The translations under genes were made by a program, and so were the position numbers. DNA of 64,000 nt, taken from NCBI RefSeq assembly GCF_008254045.1, contig NZ_CP042425.1:806001-870000 (forward strand), written 5' to 3'. The notes below the pieces were generated by a model. The model was given only the letters and a program-made list of their open reading frames with translations. It made no database searches and was not told where the DNA came from. Below are positions 24,106-33,500 of the stretch, in pieces (position 1 is the stretch's first letter; the number at the start of each line of letters is the position of its first letter). The stretch is from Limnoglobus roseus (GTDB taxonomy: Bacteria; Planctomycetota; Planctomycetia; Gemmatales; Gemmataceae).

Positions 24106-25032
24106 GTGGAAGTCGTCGAATACCGCGGCTGGAAGAACAACCTGCTGCTCTCCAACGGGCACGTCGAACTCGTCGTCACGCTCGACGTCGGGCCGCGGGT
24201 CATCGCCTACCGGCTGCCCGGCGGGTTCAACGTGATGAAGAACTACGACGACATGATGGGCAAGACCGGCGAGGCCGAGTGGCAGCTCCGCGGCGGCCAC
24301 CGCTTCTGGCTCGCCCCGGAGGACCTGACGCGGACGTACTTCCCCGACAATCGGCCGGTGGCGTGGGAGCAGACGGGGCCGTTCGCCGCGAAGTTGACGC
24401 CGCCGCCAGAAACCGAGTACGGCGTGCAGAAGACGATGGAACTGAAACTCGGCCCGACCGGCACAAAAGTCGAAGTGACGCTCACCGTCACCAACGTCGG
24501 CAAGGAACCCACCGACCTCGCGCCGTGGGGGCCGACGGTGATGGCCCCCGGCGGTGTGGAGATCATCCCGCTGCCGCCGAAGGCCCCGCACCCCGGCCAC
24601 CCGAAGAACGCGAAGACGCCGGCCGACTTCGGGCCGAACCAAGAACTGATCCTCTGGCCGTACTTCGACTTCGCCGACACGCGGTGGACGTTCGGCAAGA
24701 AGTACATCTTCCTGCGGCAAGACGTGACCAAGGGGCCGACGAAGATTGGCCTCGCCCACCGCGAGGGCTGGGTCGGGTATGTGAACAGCGGCACGCTGTT
24801 CGTCAAGTACTTCGACTACCGCGAAGGGGCCGTGTACCCCGACCGCGGCACCCGCTACCAGACCTTCAGTTACGAAGAGATGCTGGAGATGGAAACGTGC
24901 GGCGAACTCGTGACGCTGCAACCCGGCGCGTCGGCGTCTCTGGTGGAAAGCTGGGAACTGTTCGGCAACGTACCCGACGTACGGACCGAGGATGATGTGG
25001 ACCGCGTGGTGCTGCCGCTGGTGAAGAAGTAA
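24106..25032 (+). CDS. DUF4380-like, sugar-mutarotase-fold protein
   Basis: A 308-aa cytoplasmic beta-rich protein (no signal peptide from the GTG at 24106). Features: GWKNNLLLSNGHVELVVTLDVGPRVI at the N-terminus, GGHRFWLAPED near residue 63, a WPYFDFADTRW block and a C-terminal ESWELFG. This pattern resembles the galactose-mutarotase-like fold and DUF4380. No ATG occurs at the right place; GTG 24106 has GGAG about 10 bases upstream. An enzymatic role on a sugar is plausible but unproven. Confidence 0.65.
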   Translation: MEVVEYRGWKNNLLLSNGHVELVVTLDVGPRVIAYRLPGGFNVMKNYDDMMGKTGEAEWQLRGGHRFWLAPEDLTRTYFPDNRPVAWEQTGPFAAKLTPPPETEYGVQKTMELKLGPTGTKVEVTLTVTNVGKEPTDLAPWGPTVMAPGGVEIIPLPPKAPHPGHPKNAKTPADFGPNQELILWPYFDFADTRWTFGKKYIFLRQDVTKGPTKIGLAHREGWVGYVNSGTLFVKYFDYREGAVYPDRGTRYQTFSYEEMLEMETCGELVTLQPGASASLVESWELFGNVPDVRTEDDVDRVVLPLVKK

Positions 25033-25083
25033 AGGCGGAAAGCCCAGGCACGGCCGTGCCTGGGCTTTCCGCCTTTACTTCTT
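25024..25083. terminator. 60-bp perfect palindrome spanning two stop codons
   Basis: Positions 25024-25083 are a perfect palindrome. It includes the last codons and stop of the plus gene (25030-25032) and of the convergent minus gene (25075-25077). It should terminate in both directions. The core, AAAGCCCAGG-C-ACGGCCGT-G-CCTGGGCTTT, recurs with one compensated base pair at 53957-53986. Confidence 0.85.
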
Positions 25084-26070
25084 GCCGCGAGCAATTTGGT
25101 ACAACTCGGACGTCATCTTCATCACGTACACCACGTCGTGAATCGGGTCGTAGTCCAGCCAGGTCAGCGGCGAAACGCCCTTCAGTTCTTTCGGCACGGC
25201 CACCGGCTTCGTCCAGGTCGTGCCGGCGTCGGTGCTCTCGACCACGCCCGCGTTGGTCAGCACGAACAGGTGCTTCGCGTCTTTGCCGAACACCGGGCCG
25301 AAGCGGCCGTCCTTCAGGTCGCACCGCTTCGCCCACGTCGCGCCGCGGTCGGTGGTCGTGAACAGTGCCCCGTCGGCCAGCCAGTAGAGGGTGTCACCGT
25401 GCCACCGCGGCAAGGCCTTCGGCGTGAACTCCGCGACCGGCGTGAACGTCGTCCCGCCGTCGGTGGTGCGCACCACGCCGCCCTTCGGCTTGTCCTTCGA
25501 CTTGGCGAGCGCGACCACGGCCGTGTCGGCGTCGAAGACCCACGCGGGGCCGTAGCCCTTGCCGACCTCGGTGAACGTCTTCCCGCCGTCGCGCGACTTC
25601 AGGAGCAGGTCGCCGGATTCGTGCTTGAGCGTGAGGACGAACTTCATCTCCGGGTCGGTCCAGTCCAGGGCGAACCAGTCGACGTGAACCGACGCCTTGT
25701 CGAAGGTCCGCCATTCGCCCTTGTCGGTCGTGGTGGCCGCGATCGGCCCGCCGTAGACGTTGGCCATCACCAGCCGCTTCGTCTTGCCGGCGGGATCGAG
25801 TTGCAGGCAACCCGGCGTCTCGGTGCGGCCCTTCATCGGCTCCTTGCCGAGCCGTTCCCAGGTTTTGCCTTGATCGGTCGAGCGGAACACGCCGCGATCG
25901 CTGACGTTGACGTACACGTCGCCGGTCGCGTGATCGACGGTCACGCCGCAGAGGCCGCCGTACCCCGGCTTCTCCTTCTGGAGCAATGCGGTAGTCACGG
26001 GCTGCCAGTCCTGGGCAACGGCCGGTGATGAAGCGAGGGCGAAGACGGCAGCGAAAAGGGGGAGTCGCAT
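25075..26070 (-). CDS. Secreted BNR/sialidase-like beta-propeller protein
   Basis: A 331-aa protein with a signal peptide (residues 1-19, AVA-QD). It has repeated propeller blades with Asp-box-like motifs: STDQGKTWERL, SRDGGKTFTEV, TTDGGTTFTPV, TTDRGATWAKR, STDAGTTWTKP. Such repeats occur in exo-sialidases, Ycf48-like factors and sortilin-type propellers. The catalytic residues of sialidases are not recognisable, so a binding role is as likely. Start at 26070 opens the signal peptide; an in-frame upstream start would bury it. Confidence 0.8.
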   Translation of the reverse strand: MRLPLFAAVFALASSPAVAQDWQPVTTALLQKEKPGYGGLCGVTVDHATGDVYVNVSDRGVFRSTDQGKTWERLGKEPMKGRTETPGCLQLDPAGKTKRLVMANVYGGPIAATTTDKGEWRTFDKASVHVDWFALDWTDPEMKFVLTLKHESGDLLLKSRDGGKTFTEVGKGYGPAWVFDADTAVVALAKSKDKPKGGVVRTTDGGTTFTPVAEFTPKALPRWHGDTLYWLADGALFTTTDRGATWAKRCDLKDGRFGPVFGKDAKHLFVLTNAGVVESTDAGTTWTKPVAVPKELKGVSPLTWLDYDPIHDVVYVMKMTSELYQIARGKK

Positions 26071-26222
26071 GAGATGTTCTCGGGGAGGGTGGGCAGGGAA
26101 TGAGCTTCCCATCGACGGGCGTGCGGTGCAACTACGAATCGCGGATTCGGTCCGAATTCCTATCCTTCAGAGTGTTCCCGCCACCGGCGTTACATCCCTG
26201 CCCTAACCGCGGTTCTCTCTTC

Positions 26223-27107
26223 ATGCTGGCCACGAGTCGAAAGCTGCTGGAACTGGTCCGCTTCTCGCACACGATCTTCGCGCTGCCTTTCGCGCTGCTG
26301 AGCGCGGCGATGGCGTGGAAGCACGAGCCGTTCCGTTGGGCCGACCTCATCGGGGTCCTGGCGTGCATGGTGTTCGCCCGCAGCTTCGCGATGGCGTTCA
26401 ACCGCCTCGTGGATCGCCGCATTGATGCGAAGAACCCGCGCACGGCCGGCCGCCACTTGCCGGCCGGGTTGCTGACGGTCACGACCGTCACGCTGTTCAC
26501 GCTGGCGAACGCGGTCGCGTTCGTCGCCGCCACGTTGATCTTTTACTTCCGCGAACCGTCGAACCCGTGGCCGCTCTACCTGTCGGCCCCCGTGTTAGTG
26601 TTCCTGGCCGGGTACTCGCTGACGAAGCGGTTCACGTCGCTGGCCCACGTCTGGCTCGGCGTGTCGCTGAGCCTCGCGCCGGTGGCGGCGTGGATCGCCG
26701 TGCGGGGGCTGGTCGAGATGGAAGTGCCGTTGTTGCTCGGCGGCGTCGTGCTGTTCTGGGTGACGGGCTTTGACATCCTCTACGCCTGCCAGGATGCGAC
26801 GTTCGACGCGAGCGAGAAACTGCACAGCATCCCCGCCCGCTTCGGCGTCCACCGCAGCTTGCGAATCGCCTCGGCGTGCCACGCCGTGATGTTCGTGCTA
26901 TTGCTCGCCCTGGTGGCAGTGTCATCGGACTTGCAAGGGCCGATCTTCCTCGCGGCGTGCGGGGCCGTCGGCGTGCTGCTCGTTTACGAGCACGCCATCG
27001 TGTCGGCAGAGAACCTCTCGCGTGTGAATCGGGCGTTCTTCCAGGTGAACGCCGTCATCAGCCTCGGACTGCTCGCTGTGGGTGTGGCACAACTCTGGGT
27101 GAAGTAA
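26223..27107 (+). CDS. UbiA-family prenyltransferase (possibly MqnP)
   Basis: A 294-aa integral membrane protein with eight or nine helices. The first Asp-rich motif is NRLVDRRIDAKNPRTAGR (residues about 60-77) and the second is DILYACQDATFD, both needed to bind prenyl diphosphate through Mg2+. The family joins a polyprenyl chain to an aromatic acceptor. In planctomycetes, which usually make menaquinone by the futalosine route, the UbiA-like enzyme next to this subgroup is MqnP; that specific assignment is inference. Start at the ATG at 26223 gives the family N-terminus (LLELVRFSHTIFALPFAL). Confidence 0.87.
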   Translation: MLATSRKLLELVRFSHTIFALPFALLSAAMAWKHEPFRWADLIGVLACMVFARSFAMAFNRLVDRRIDAKNPRTAGRHLPAGLLTVTTVTLFTLANAVAFVAATLIFYFREPSNPWPLYLSAPVLVFLAGYSLTKRFTSLAHVWLGVSLSLAPVAAWIAVRGLVEMEVPLLLGGVVLFWVTGFDILYACQDATFDASEKLHSIPARFGVHRSLRIASACHAVMFVLLLALVAVSSDLQGPIFLAACGAVGVLLVYEHAIVSAENLSRVNRAFFQVNAVISLGLLAVGVAQLWVK

Positions 27108-27119
27108 AAGGAGCGGTCC

Positions 27120-28094
27120 TCACACCTCGACGCCCATCGACCCGAATGGCTCCGGGATCTCGTTGCCGACCGGATGCATCCGCAGCGTCGGCCGCGGCGG
27201 CATCATCAGCCCACCCTTGCGGGCGAGTACCTGCCACGACCCGCCGGGGCCGTCGATCGTGTCGCCGTCCTTGATCGTATCCGGGCCGTTGCTCAGCAAG
27301 TACAGCGACAGGTTGCGGAAGAACTCGCCGACCTCGTGCGGGTCACGCGACCCCTTCGGGAAGACCGCCTCGAAGTCCGGGAAGTCGGGCCGGCCGGGGG
27401 CGTTGAACTGCGAGTGGCCGGCCGTGTCCATCATCAACCAGCCCTCGATCAGCGTGAACAGCCGGACGTTCGCCCAGAGTTCGACCGGCGGCAGTTCTTC
27501 CTCTGCGGCATACTTGACCGCGTCCTTCGTCTCGGCCCGACCGCGGAGGACTTCGCCGTTCGGGTTGAAGTAGCAGAACGTCTGCGGCAGGTTCATCAAC
27601 TTCACGGCCAACTGCGTGACGAATTGCAGTTCCGCCGTCGGGTCGTAATCGGTCGGCATCAACGGCGTACCATCGCCGCCCCCGCCGAGCGAGTAGCTGA
27701 TGCGCACGCGGGCGAAACTGCTGTGGTTCTCGATCGCCGCCTTGCCCGGCTCCCACGCCCACGCCTGTTCCGTCGCGCGCTTCAAACTGTCCGCCTGGGT
27801 GAACGGCCCGAACTGCGCTTGGCCCCAGGCCGCGAACAGCATTTGGTCCTTCACCGAGTCGCCCATCGCGTCCGGCCACGGCTGATCGACGAGGTCGATG
27901 ATGGCGTAGCCGCCGACGTCGGGTCGGTACGGGATGATGAGCGTCGGCCCGGCGAACATCCATTCCGTGACCGGCTGCTCGATCGACTTGACGATCTCGT
28001 AGTCCTTCGACAAGGCTCGTTCGAACTGCGAGAAGACGACGGGCCGCTCGAACAGCACGCACGCGCACGCGGTGATCTGACCTTTGGTCGGCAT
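27120..28094 (-). CDS. DUF4261-like protein
   Basis: A 324-aa soluble protein. It starts with ITACACVLFERPVVFSQFERAL and ends with SLYLLSNGPDTIKDGDTIDGPGG, then a PRPTLRMHPVGNEIP tail. This head and tail fit the DUF4261 family, whose function is unknown and which often occurs in variable regions. It follows the alpha/beta hydrolase gene by 96 bases on the same strand and may share its transcript. Family call is moderate. Confidence 0.62.
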   Translation of the reverse strand: MPTKGQITACACVLFERPVVFSQFERALSKDYEIVKSIEQPVTEWMFAGPTLIIPYRPDVGGYAIIDLVDQPWPDAMGDSVKDQMLFAAWGQAQFGPFTQADSLKRATEQAWAWEPGKAAIENHSSFARVRISYSLGGGGDGTPLMPTDYDPTAELQFVTQLAVKLMNLPQTFCYFNPNGEVLRGRAETKDAVKYAAEEELPPVELWANVRLFTLIEGWLMMDTAGHSQFNAPGRPDFPDFEAVFPKGSRDPHEVGEFFRNLSLYLLSNGPDTIKDGDTIDGPGGSWQVLARKGGLMMPPRPTLRMHPVGNEIPEPFGSMGVEV

Positions 28095-28190
28095 GGCAAC
28101 TCCCGGACGTGGGTTGGGGTCGTGGTGGCAGTTATACCCGTTCCGCGGTCGAATCGGGATGAGATTTTGGCAGCGGACGTGAAATCCCGA

Positions 28191-29000
28191 TCACGGGGCG
28201 GCCGCGAACTGTTCGTGCAGCAGGACGTTCACCTGTTCCGCGTGCGTGATCGGCAGGCCGTGCGAGGCGTCGGGGAACTCGACGTACCGCGAGCCGGGGA
28301 TGCCCAAAAGCCCGCGGCCGACCCGCGGCGGCGCGATGGGGTCGTGGACCGCACTGACGACGAGGGTGGGCAACCCCGCCAACTCCGGCAGCCGCGGCGT
28401 CAGGTCGCAAGCCCGCATGGCCCGCAGTTGTTGCTTCACGACCGGCGGTTGATCGGCGAGATCGTGCCCGAAGAGTTCGCCGATGCGTTCGGCCATCGCG
28501 TCGGCGTTCTCCCGTTGCGGCCCCGGCGGCAGCACGAGTTTGAGGAAGCCACGCCGCCGCATCCGCCGCGTGCCGACCTGCGATCGCATGCCGAACCAGA
28601 TCATGCGGGCGGTGAGCGGGGCGACCGCCCGGCCGTTGGCGAAGGTGCAGAGCAGGCTGAGGCTGCGCACGCGGTCACGGACCGCCAGTGCGAGGGCCAC
28701 CGCAACCTGCCCGCCGAGCGAGTGCCCGACGACGTGGGCCGACGCCCACCCGGACGCATCCATCACCGCGAGCGCGTCGTCGGCCATCTGCGCTACCGAG
28801 ATGTCCGCTCCCGCCGGCTGACTGCGGCCCATGCCGCGGTTGTCGAACGAGAGGCAAGTGTACCGATCTGCCAGCCCATCAATTTGCGGCCGCCACCCGC
28901 CGCCGTGAACGCCAACACCCTGGATGAACAGCACCCGCGGCCCGGTGCCGCGAACGTCGTAAGCGAGGGGACAGCCACGGTGTTCGATCATTTGGTTCAT
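28191..29000 (-). CDS. Alpha/beta hydrolase
   Basis: A 269-aa cytoplasmic hydrolase with a complete triad: nucleophile Ser94 (VVGHSLGGQ), Asp220 (SAVHDPIAP) and His247 (DASHGLP), and an oxyanion-hole region after GTGPRVLFIQGVG. The RGMGRS motif at about residues 55-60 is typical of epoxide-hydrolase/haloperoxidase-like esterases. Substrate unknown. Its ATG overlaps the stop of the TIGR02996 gene (ATGA), so the two are coupled. Confidence 0.9.
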   Translation of the reverse strand: MNQMIEHRGCPLAYDVRGTGPRVLFIQGVGVHGGGWRPQIDGLADRYTCLSFDNRGMGRSQPAGADISVAQMADDALAVMDASGWASAHVVGHSLGGQVAVALALAVRDRVRSLSLLCTFANGRAVAPLTARMIWFGMRSQVGTRRMRRRGFLKLVLPPGPQRENADAMAERIGELFGHDLADQPPVVKQQLRAMRACDLTPRLPELAGLPTLVVSAVHDPIAPPRVGRGLLGIPGSRYVEFPDASHGLPITHAEQVNVLLHEQFAAAP

Positions 29001-29773
29001 AGGCCATCGGGAGAATCGAAGTAAAAAAGTAGGTCTGAAGGGTCGATGGGGGCGAGCATGCTCATGAAGTCGATAAACGAGTCGCAGAGGAAATTCAATT
29101 CGTCAGGGTCAAACGAACGCCCCCGAGTGCGGTAGCGATCAAAGACGAATCCAGCTTCCGGCCCGCTCAGCCCGAGCAAGACCGTGTTGTCGTCCCGATC
29201 CGTCTCGGCGTCTGCAATGACGAGGTACTTCCGGATCGTTTGGTGCTTGGTTTTATGAGCCAACACTTCGACCGGTGCCCGTAAGCAGTCTGTTTGATGA
29301 CTTGGGTCCAGTGATCGAAACCAGCGAAGATCCAAAGGCGCTTCCCCATCGTATCCATGGCCTCCAAACCCAAACCGGCAGGCATCTGGAATGCCGCCGT
29401 TCACGTTCAGAAGTAACGCTCGGTACGCCGTCGGCAACATGATGTCGTGCCGGCGTTCAAATCGATCAATGTCTGCTGCATCGAGAGCATTCCCACGATC
29501 CTCGAATGGAATGTGATCGCAGCACACGCCTATCGGTGTCCGGCTCACGCGGGCCACCCAGAGCGGGTCCAGGCGGGCCGCCATCGCCTGCAACCGTGCG
29601 CAGATGGAGGGCGGTTGTCCCTCCTTCCACGGCTCGGCCCAGGTCAACTCGGCCCGCAGGTAGTCGGCCCGTGGGTCGTTGTGGTCTTGTAGCCAGTCGG
29701 CGTAAATCAACCGCGGCAGGTCGTCTCCCGGCGAATCAACGAGGCCCCGCACGAACGCCTCGTCGTCCGTCAC
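28997..29773 (-). CDS. TIGR02996 domain plus SUKH (SMI1/KNR4)-like protein
   Basis: A 258-aa protein. Residues 1-45 carry the Gemmata-specific TIGR02996 motif (DDEAFVRGLVDSPGDDLPRL, then IYADWLQDHNDPRADYLR). Residues about 90-240 resemble a SUKH domain (IDRFERRHDIMLPTAYRALL, LNVNGGIPD). SUKH proteins in other bacteria include immunity proteins against nuclease and deaminase toxins. The start is a GTG overlapping the DUF4058 stop (GTGA), chosen because TIGR02996 proteins begin right at this motif. It is the middle gene of a coupled trio. Confidence 0.82.
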   Translation of the reverse strand: MTDDEAFVRGLVDSPGDDLPRLIYADWLQDHNDPRADYLRAELTWAEPWKEGQPPSICARLQAMAARLDPLWVARVSRTPIGVCCDHIPFEDRGNALDAADIDRFERRHDIMLPTAYRALLLNVNGGIPDACRFGFGGHGYDGEAPLDLRWFRSLDPSHQTDCLRAPVEVLAHKTKHQTIRKYLVIADAETDRDDNTVLLGLSGPEAGFVFDRYRTRGRSFDPDELNFLCDSFIDFMSMLAPIDPSDLLFYFDSPDGL

Positions 29774-30570
29774 GGCCGCAACCCCTGCGCTTTCAAGAGG
29801 CTGTCGGCCCACGCCTGTTGTTCCGGCGTCAGCGGCGGCTGGCACGGGCTTCGGTAGTCCACGAGTTCGGAATAGAGGCCGGTGTCGTACGCTCGGTCCA
29901 ACAGGGGTTGAAGGTCAACCGTGACAGGCTCGACGCCCGGATCGAGGGGAATTCCGATGGCGGGGAGGCGGTCTGTCATTTTGATTGCCGCCCCAAAGAA
30001 TCGATTCCGCTTTCCGACCATCAAGACGCTGACGTGATAGCTAAAGGTCGGGTCGATCCGTTCCAACCGTGGCCGCGGTACGGCAGTGGTGTACAATCCG
30101 CCACGGAGTAGATCTATTTCGACGACGTTCACGCCACCGAGGCGAAACTCCTCGTGCTTGTCGAGGTAGGCCTTCCGGCCCTTGCCACCGCTCGCCTTGT
30201 TCGACAGGCTCAAAATTTCGATAGCCGTGACGAGCCGCCGCCCTTTCGCTGTGACGATTTCGAGGTACGGCTCTTCCCACGGCTCCGGTTCGCGGTCCTC
30301 GCCGAGCGCGTGCAAGCCGGACAAGGTTGCGACGGCCGGCTCGGTTGTCGTGTCGTTCCGGCTGTGCCGATCCCGCCCGAAGACACTGACGTCCGGCTCG
30401 CGCCGCTGAACGTCGTCTACCCAGACGCGGTTCTTGGTCGTGGAAACGTACCCGGGGGGCATTCCTGCGTTGAGCACTTCGCTCATGTACAACAGCAAAC
30501 GCCCGTGTAGGTCGGGAAAGACTTCTTCGTCTTCCAACCACGGGTCCATGCCGGGGAAGGGGGATGGCAT
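29770..30570 (-). CDS. DUF4058 protein
   Basis: A 266-aa protein with the DUF4058 opening MPSPFPGMDPWLEDEEVFPD, then DVSVFGRD, the conserved block TAIEILSLSNKASGGKGRKAYLDK (residues about 115-140) with HVVEIDLLRGG-type sequence after it, and a C-terminal Tyr-rich end. The pattern of conserved Glu/Asp/Lys residues in IEILSxxNK-(x)n-VEIDLLR suggests a nuclease-like fold, but this is inference. It is common in planctomycetes and cyanobacteria; function unknown. It heads the coupled trio. Confidence 0.88.
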   Translation of the reverse strand: MPSPFPGMDPWLEDEEVFPDLHGRLLLYMSEVLNAGMPPGYVSTTKNRVWVDDVQRREPDVSVFGRDRHSRNDTTTEPAVATLSGLHALGEDREPEPWEEPYLEIVTAKGRRLVTAIEILSLSNKASGGKGRKAYLDKHEEFRLGGVNVVEIDLLRGGLYTTAVPRPRLERIDPTFSYHVSVLMVGKRNRFFGAAIKMTDRLPAIGIPLDPGVEPVTVDLQPLLDRAYDTGLYSELVDYRSPCQPPLTPEQQAWADSLLKAQGLRP

Positions 30571-30599
30571 CGCGAGAACCTCCTGCCACCATCTGTACC

Positions 30600-33500
30600 C
30601 TACTTTTTCACTTTCTCCAACCGCTCTTTCGCGGCCTTCGCCCAGTCGCTGTCGGCCGGAGCGTCCTTGAGGAGCTTCGCCAACAGCTTCTCGGCTTCGG
30701 CGGGCTTCTTGTCCTCCTCGTAAGCCCGCGCCGCTTCCAGGACGGCGGCGTAGCCGAGTTCGGGGTAGTCGTAGGTGTACGGGACGGCCATCAGGGCGGC
30801 GGTCGCCTCGGCGTACTTCTTCTGGGCCAGCCGGCAGAGGCCGATTTGCGTCTGGGCACGGGCCGCGACTTCTGCCGTGGTCGCGGAGATGACGGCTTGG
30901 TACTGGTTCACCGCCTCGTCGTACTTACCCTGACCCTGCAACGCCCAGCCGAGGCCGTAGCGGGCTTCCGGCACGAACGGACTGTTGCCGTAGCGGTTAA
31001 CCGTCGTCTCGAAGGCGACGCGGGCCGGCTCCCACTGCTTCGCGGCGGCGAGCGACTGACCGAGGCGGAGCATCGCCCGGTCGCTCACGCCAGCGACGTT
31101 GTGGAACTCCGGTTTGTCGCGGAAGACGGCCAGCCGTTCGGCCGCCTTCGCGAAGTCGCCCTGGGCGTACAGGGCCTCGCCGTGGCGGTAAATCGCCTGG
31201 GCGCGGTGCGGCGATTTCTCGTTGCCGGCCACCGTCTCGAACTGCGTCGCGGCGGCCTTGTACTCCTTCTTCGCGAACAGGCTCGCCCCGAGTTTCAGGC
31301 GGACGCGCTCCAGTAACTCCGGCGACACGGCCCGGTCGGTCGGCTCCTTGTCGAGGGCTTCCCGCAGGTACCGGATAGCGTCGTCGTACTTCTCGCGGTC
31401 GGTCAGCAGTTCCGCCAACTCGTACCGGGCGTCCACGGCCAGCGCGAGGTCGGGGAAGTCCTGGATCAGCAACTGGTAGGCGTTCGTCGCGCGCTCCTCG
31501 GCCCGAGGCCGCTGGAGTTTCGCGAACGGAATCTCCTCCGGCTGCGGCGGCGGCTTCACGCCCTCGGGTCGGGGCTTCGCCATCGCCTCGGTCCACTTGC
31601 GGTTGGCCTCTTGCGTCGCCCAGGTGCGGGCCTGTTGAAGTTCGTGGTCCATCAACGTGCGGTACGCCCAGGCCGCGTCGTACAACATGCGGGCCCGCGG
31701 TTCGCTGCCCGGCATCGCCTGGGCGAACTCGCGGTGGTGCCGCTCCAACTCGCCGCAGGCGTGGTAGACCGCCTCACGGCCCTGCTGGGCCTTGTGGTTG
31801 GCGGCGGAAACCTCGTTCGGCTTCAAGTTCGGCTTCGCCCGCTCTTGCAGGGCGTCGTCGGTCTGCTTCTTCCCGAGGGCGATGGCCGTCTGCCCGGCCC
31901 GCAACGCCGCCTCCGCGCCGAGCGGCTTGCCCTTCGCCGCGTTGGCGACCTCGACGAAGAGTTGCCGCGACTCTGGCAGCTTGCCGGCTTCGAAGAGGGC
32001 CACCCCGTGGTGGTACTTCAGAAGCCACGCCCACTCGGCCCGGTCCTTGTCGTTGGCCAGGGCTTGCTCGTACTTCTTGCGGGCCTCTTCCAGCACCTTC
32101 ACGGCCTCGGCCGGTTGGTTTTGCTCGCGGTACAGGGTCGCGAGTTGCACGAGCGCCAGTGGGGCGATGGGGGAATTCTGCTTGTCGCCGCCGGCGAACT
32201 GGCGGAGGTCGTTCATCGCGCCGCCGCGGTCGCCAGCCATCGCCCGGACTTTCGCCATCTCCAGACGGGCGTGGCCTGCTTGCGGACTCTGCGGATAGTC
32301 CTTCTCGACCTTTTCGTAGAACTCGCGGGCCTTGTTCAGCAGTTGGTTTCGCTCGTTCGCGTCGGCCAGCGTCGAGCCGAGCCGCTTGAGGCAGAGGCCG
32401 AGCTTCAGCAGCGCGTCCGGGGCGTCGGCCGCCTTCGGGTTCGAGGCGACGTAGTTCTCCAACAGGCCGGAGGCGTTGGTCAATTTCTCGCGAATGATGT
32501 TCTCGGCCAGGGCGTCGTCGGCCTTCGTCGGAGCGAGGCGGATGAGGCAGTCGGCGAGCAGATAGTTGGCCGGGGACAGTTCGCCGTTGCGGTCCGGGGC
32601 GGGGATCGCGTCGAGCGCCTTCGCGGCCCCGTCCAGGTCGCCGTTCTGCGCGAGGCAGACGCCGACGCCGTACCGGGCGTAACTGACGCGGTCGAACTCC
32701 GGGTACTTCTCGACCACCTCCTGATACTTGTGGGCCGCCTCTTCGAACTTCAACTTGCGATCGGTGGTCCGGTTCGGGTCGGCGGGCACCTTCAGCGCCT
32801 CGGCGTAGGCGTTCTCGGCGAGGCGAAAGGCGATGGCCGGCGTGAGCGTGCTCTGCGGGTGCTGCTTCTTGAACTCGTTGCAGAGGTAGTTCGAATTGCC
32901 GATGTCGCCAGCCGCGCCGGTGGCCGACGCGACGCGCTGAAGGGCTTCCTCGCGGCGGCGTTCCGGGAGCAGTTTCTCCTTCCAGACGGTGTCGTAAGCC
33001 TGGGCGGCCTCCTTGAACTGCTTGAGCGTCTGGAGGGTGTCGCCCAGGTCCATGAGGATTTCACCCTTGCGACCACGGGCCTCGGCCTCCCATTGCTGGC
33101 CAGGCGGGATGGCCTTCTCGGCGGCCTTGCGGAAGGTGTCGAGGGCGGTCTTGTACTTCGCGTCGCGCTCGTCGGCCTTCGCCGGGTCGGTCACTGCGGC
33201 GATCCCGACCTGAGCCTTGCCGAGCCAGTAGAGCGTCTGGTCGGCGAGCTTCGGGAACTTCTCGGCCATCGGCGTCAGCGTCTTCGCGGCCTCGTCGAAC
33301 TGTTTGAGTTGCACCTGGCAGAAGCCGACCCGCAACAGGGCGTCGGGTTGCAGCGGCGACGCCGGGTAGGCCGCCGCGAAGCCGAGAAACTTCGGCAATG
33401 CGTCCGCGAACTTGCCGGCCTCGTAGCTGAGCGTCGCGCCGTGGAAGGCGGCCCCGGCGACGTGGTCCGGCGGCGGGCCGTCGGCGAGGCGTTCCAGCCG

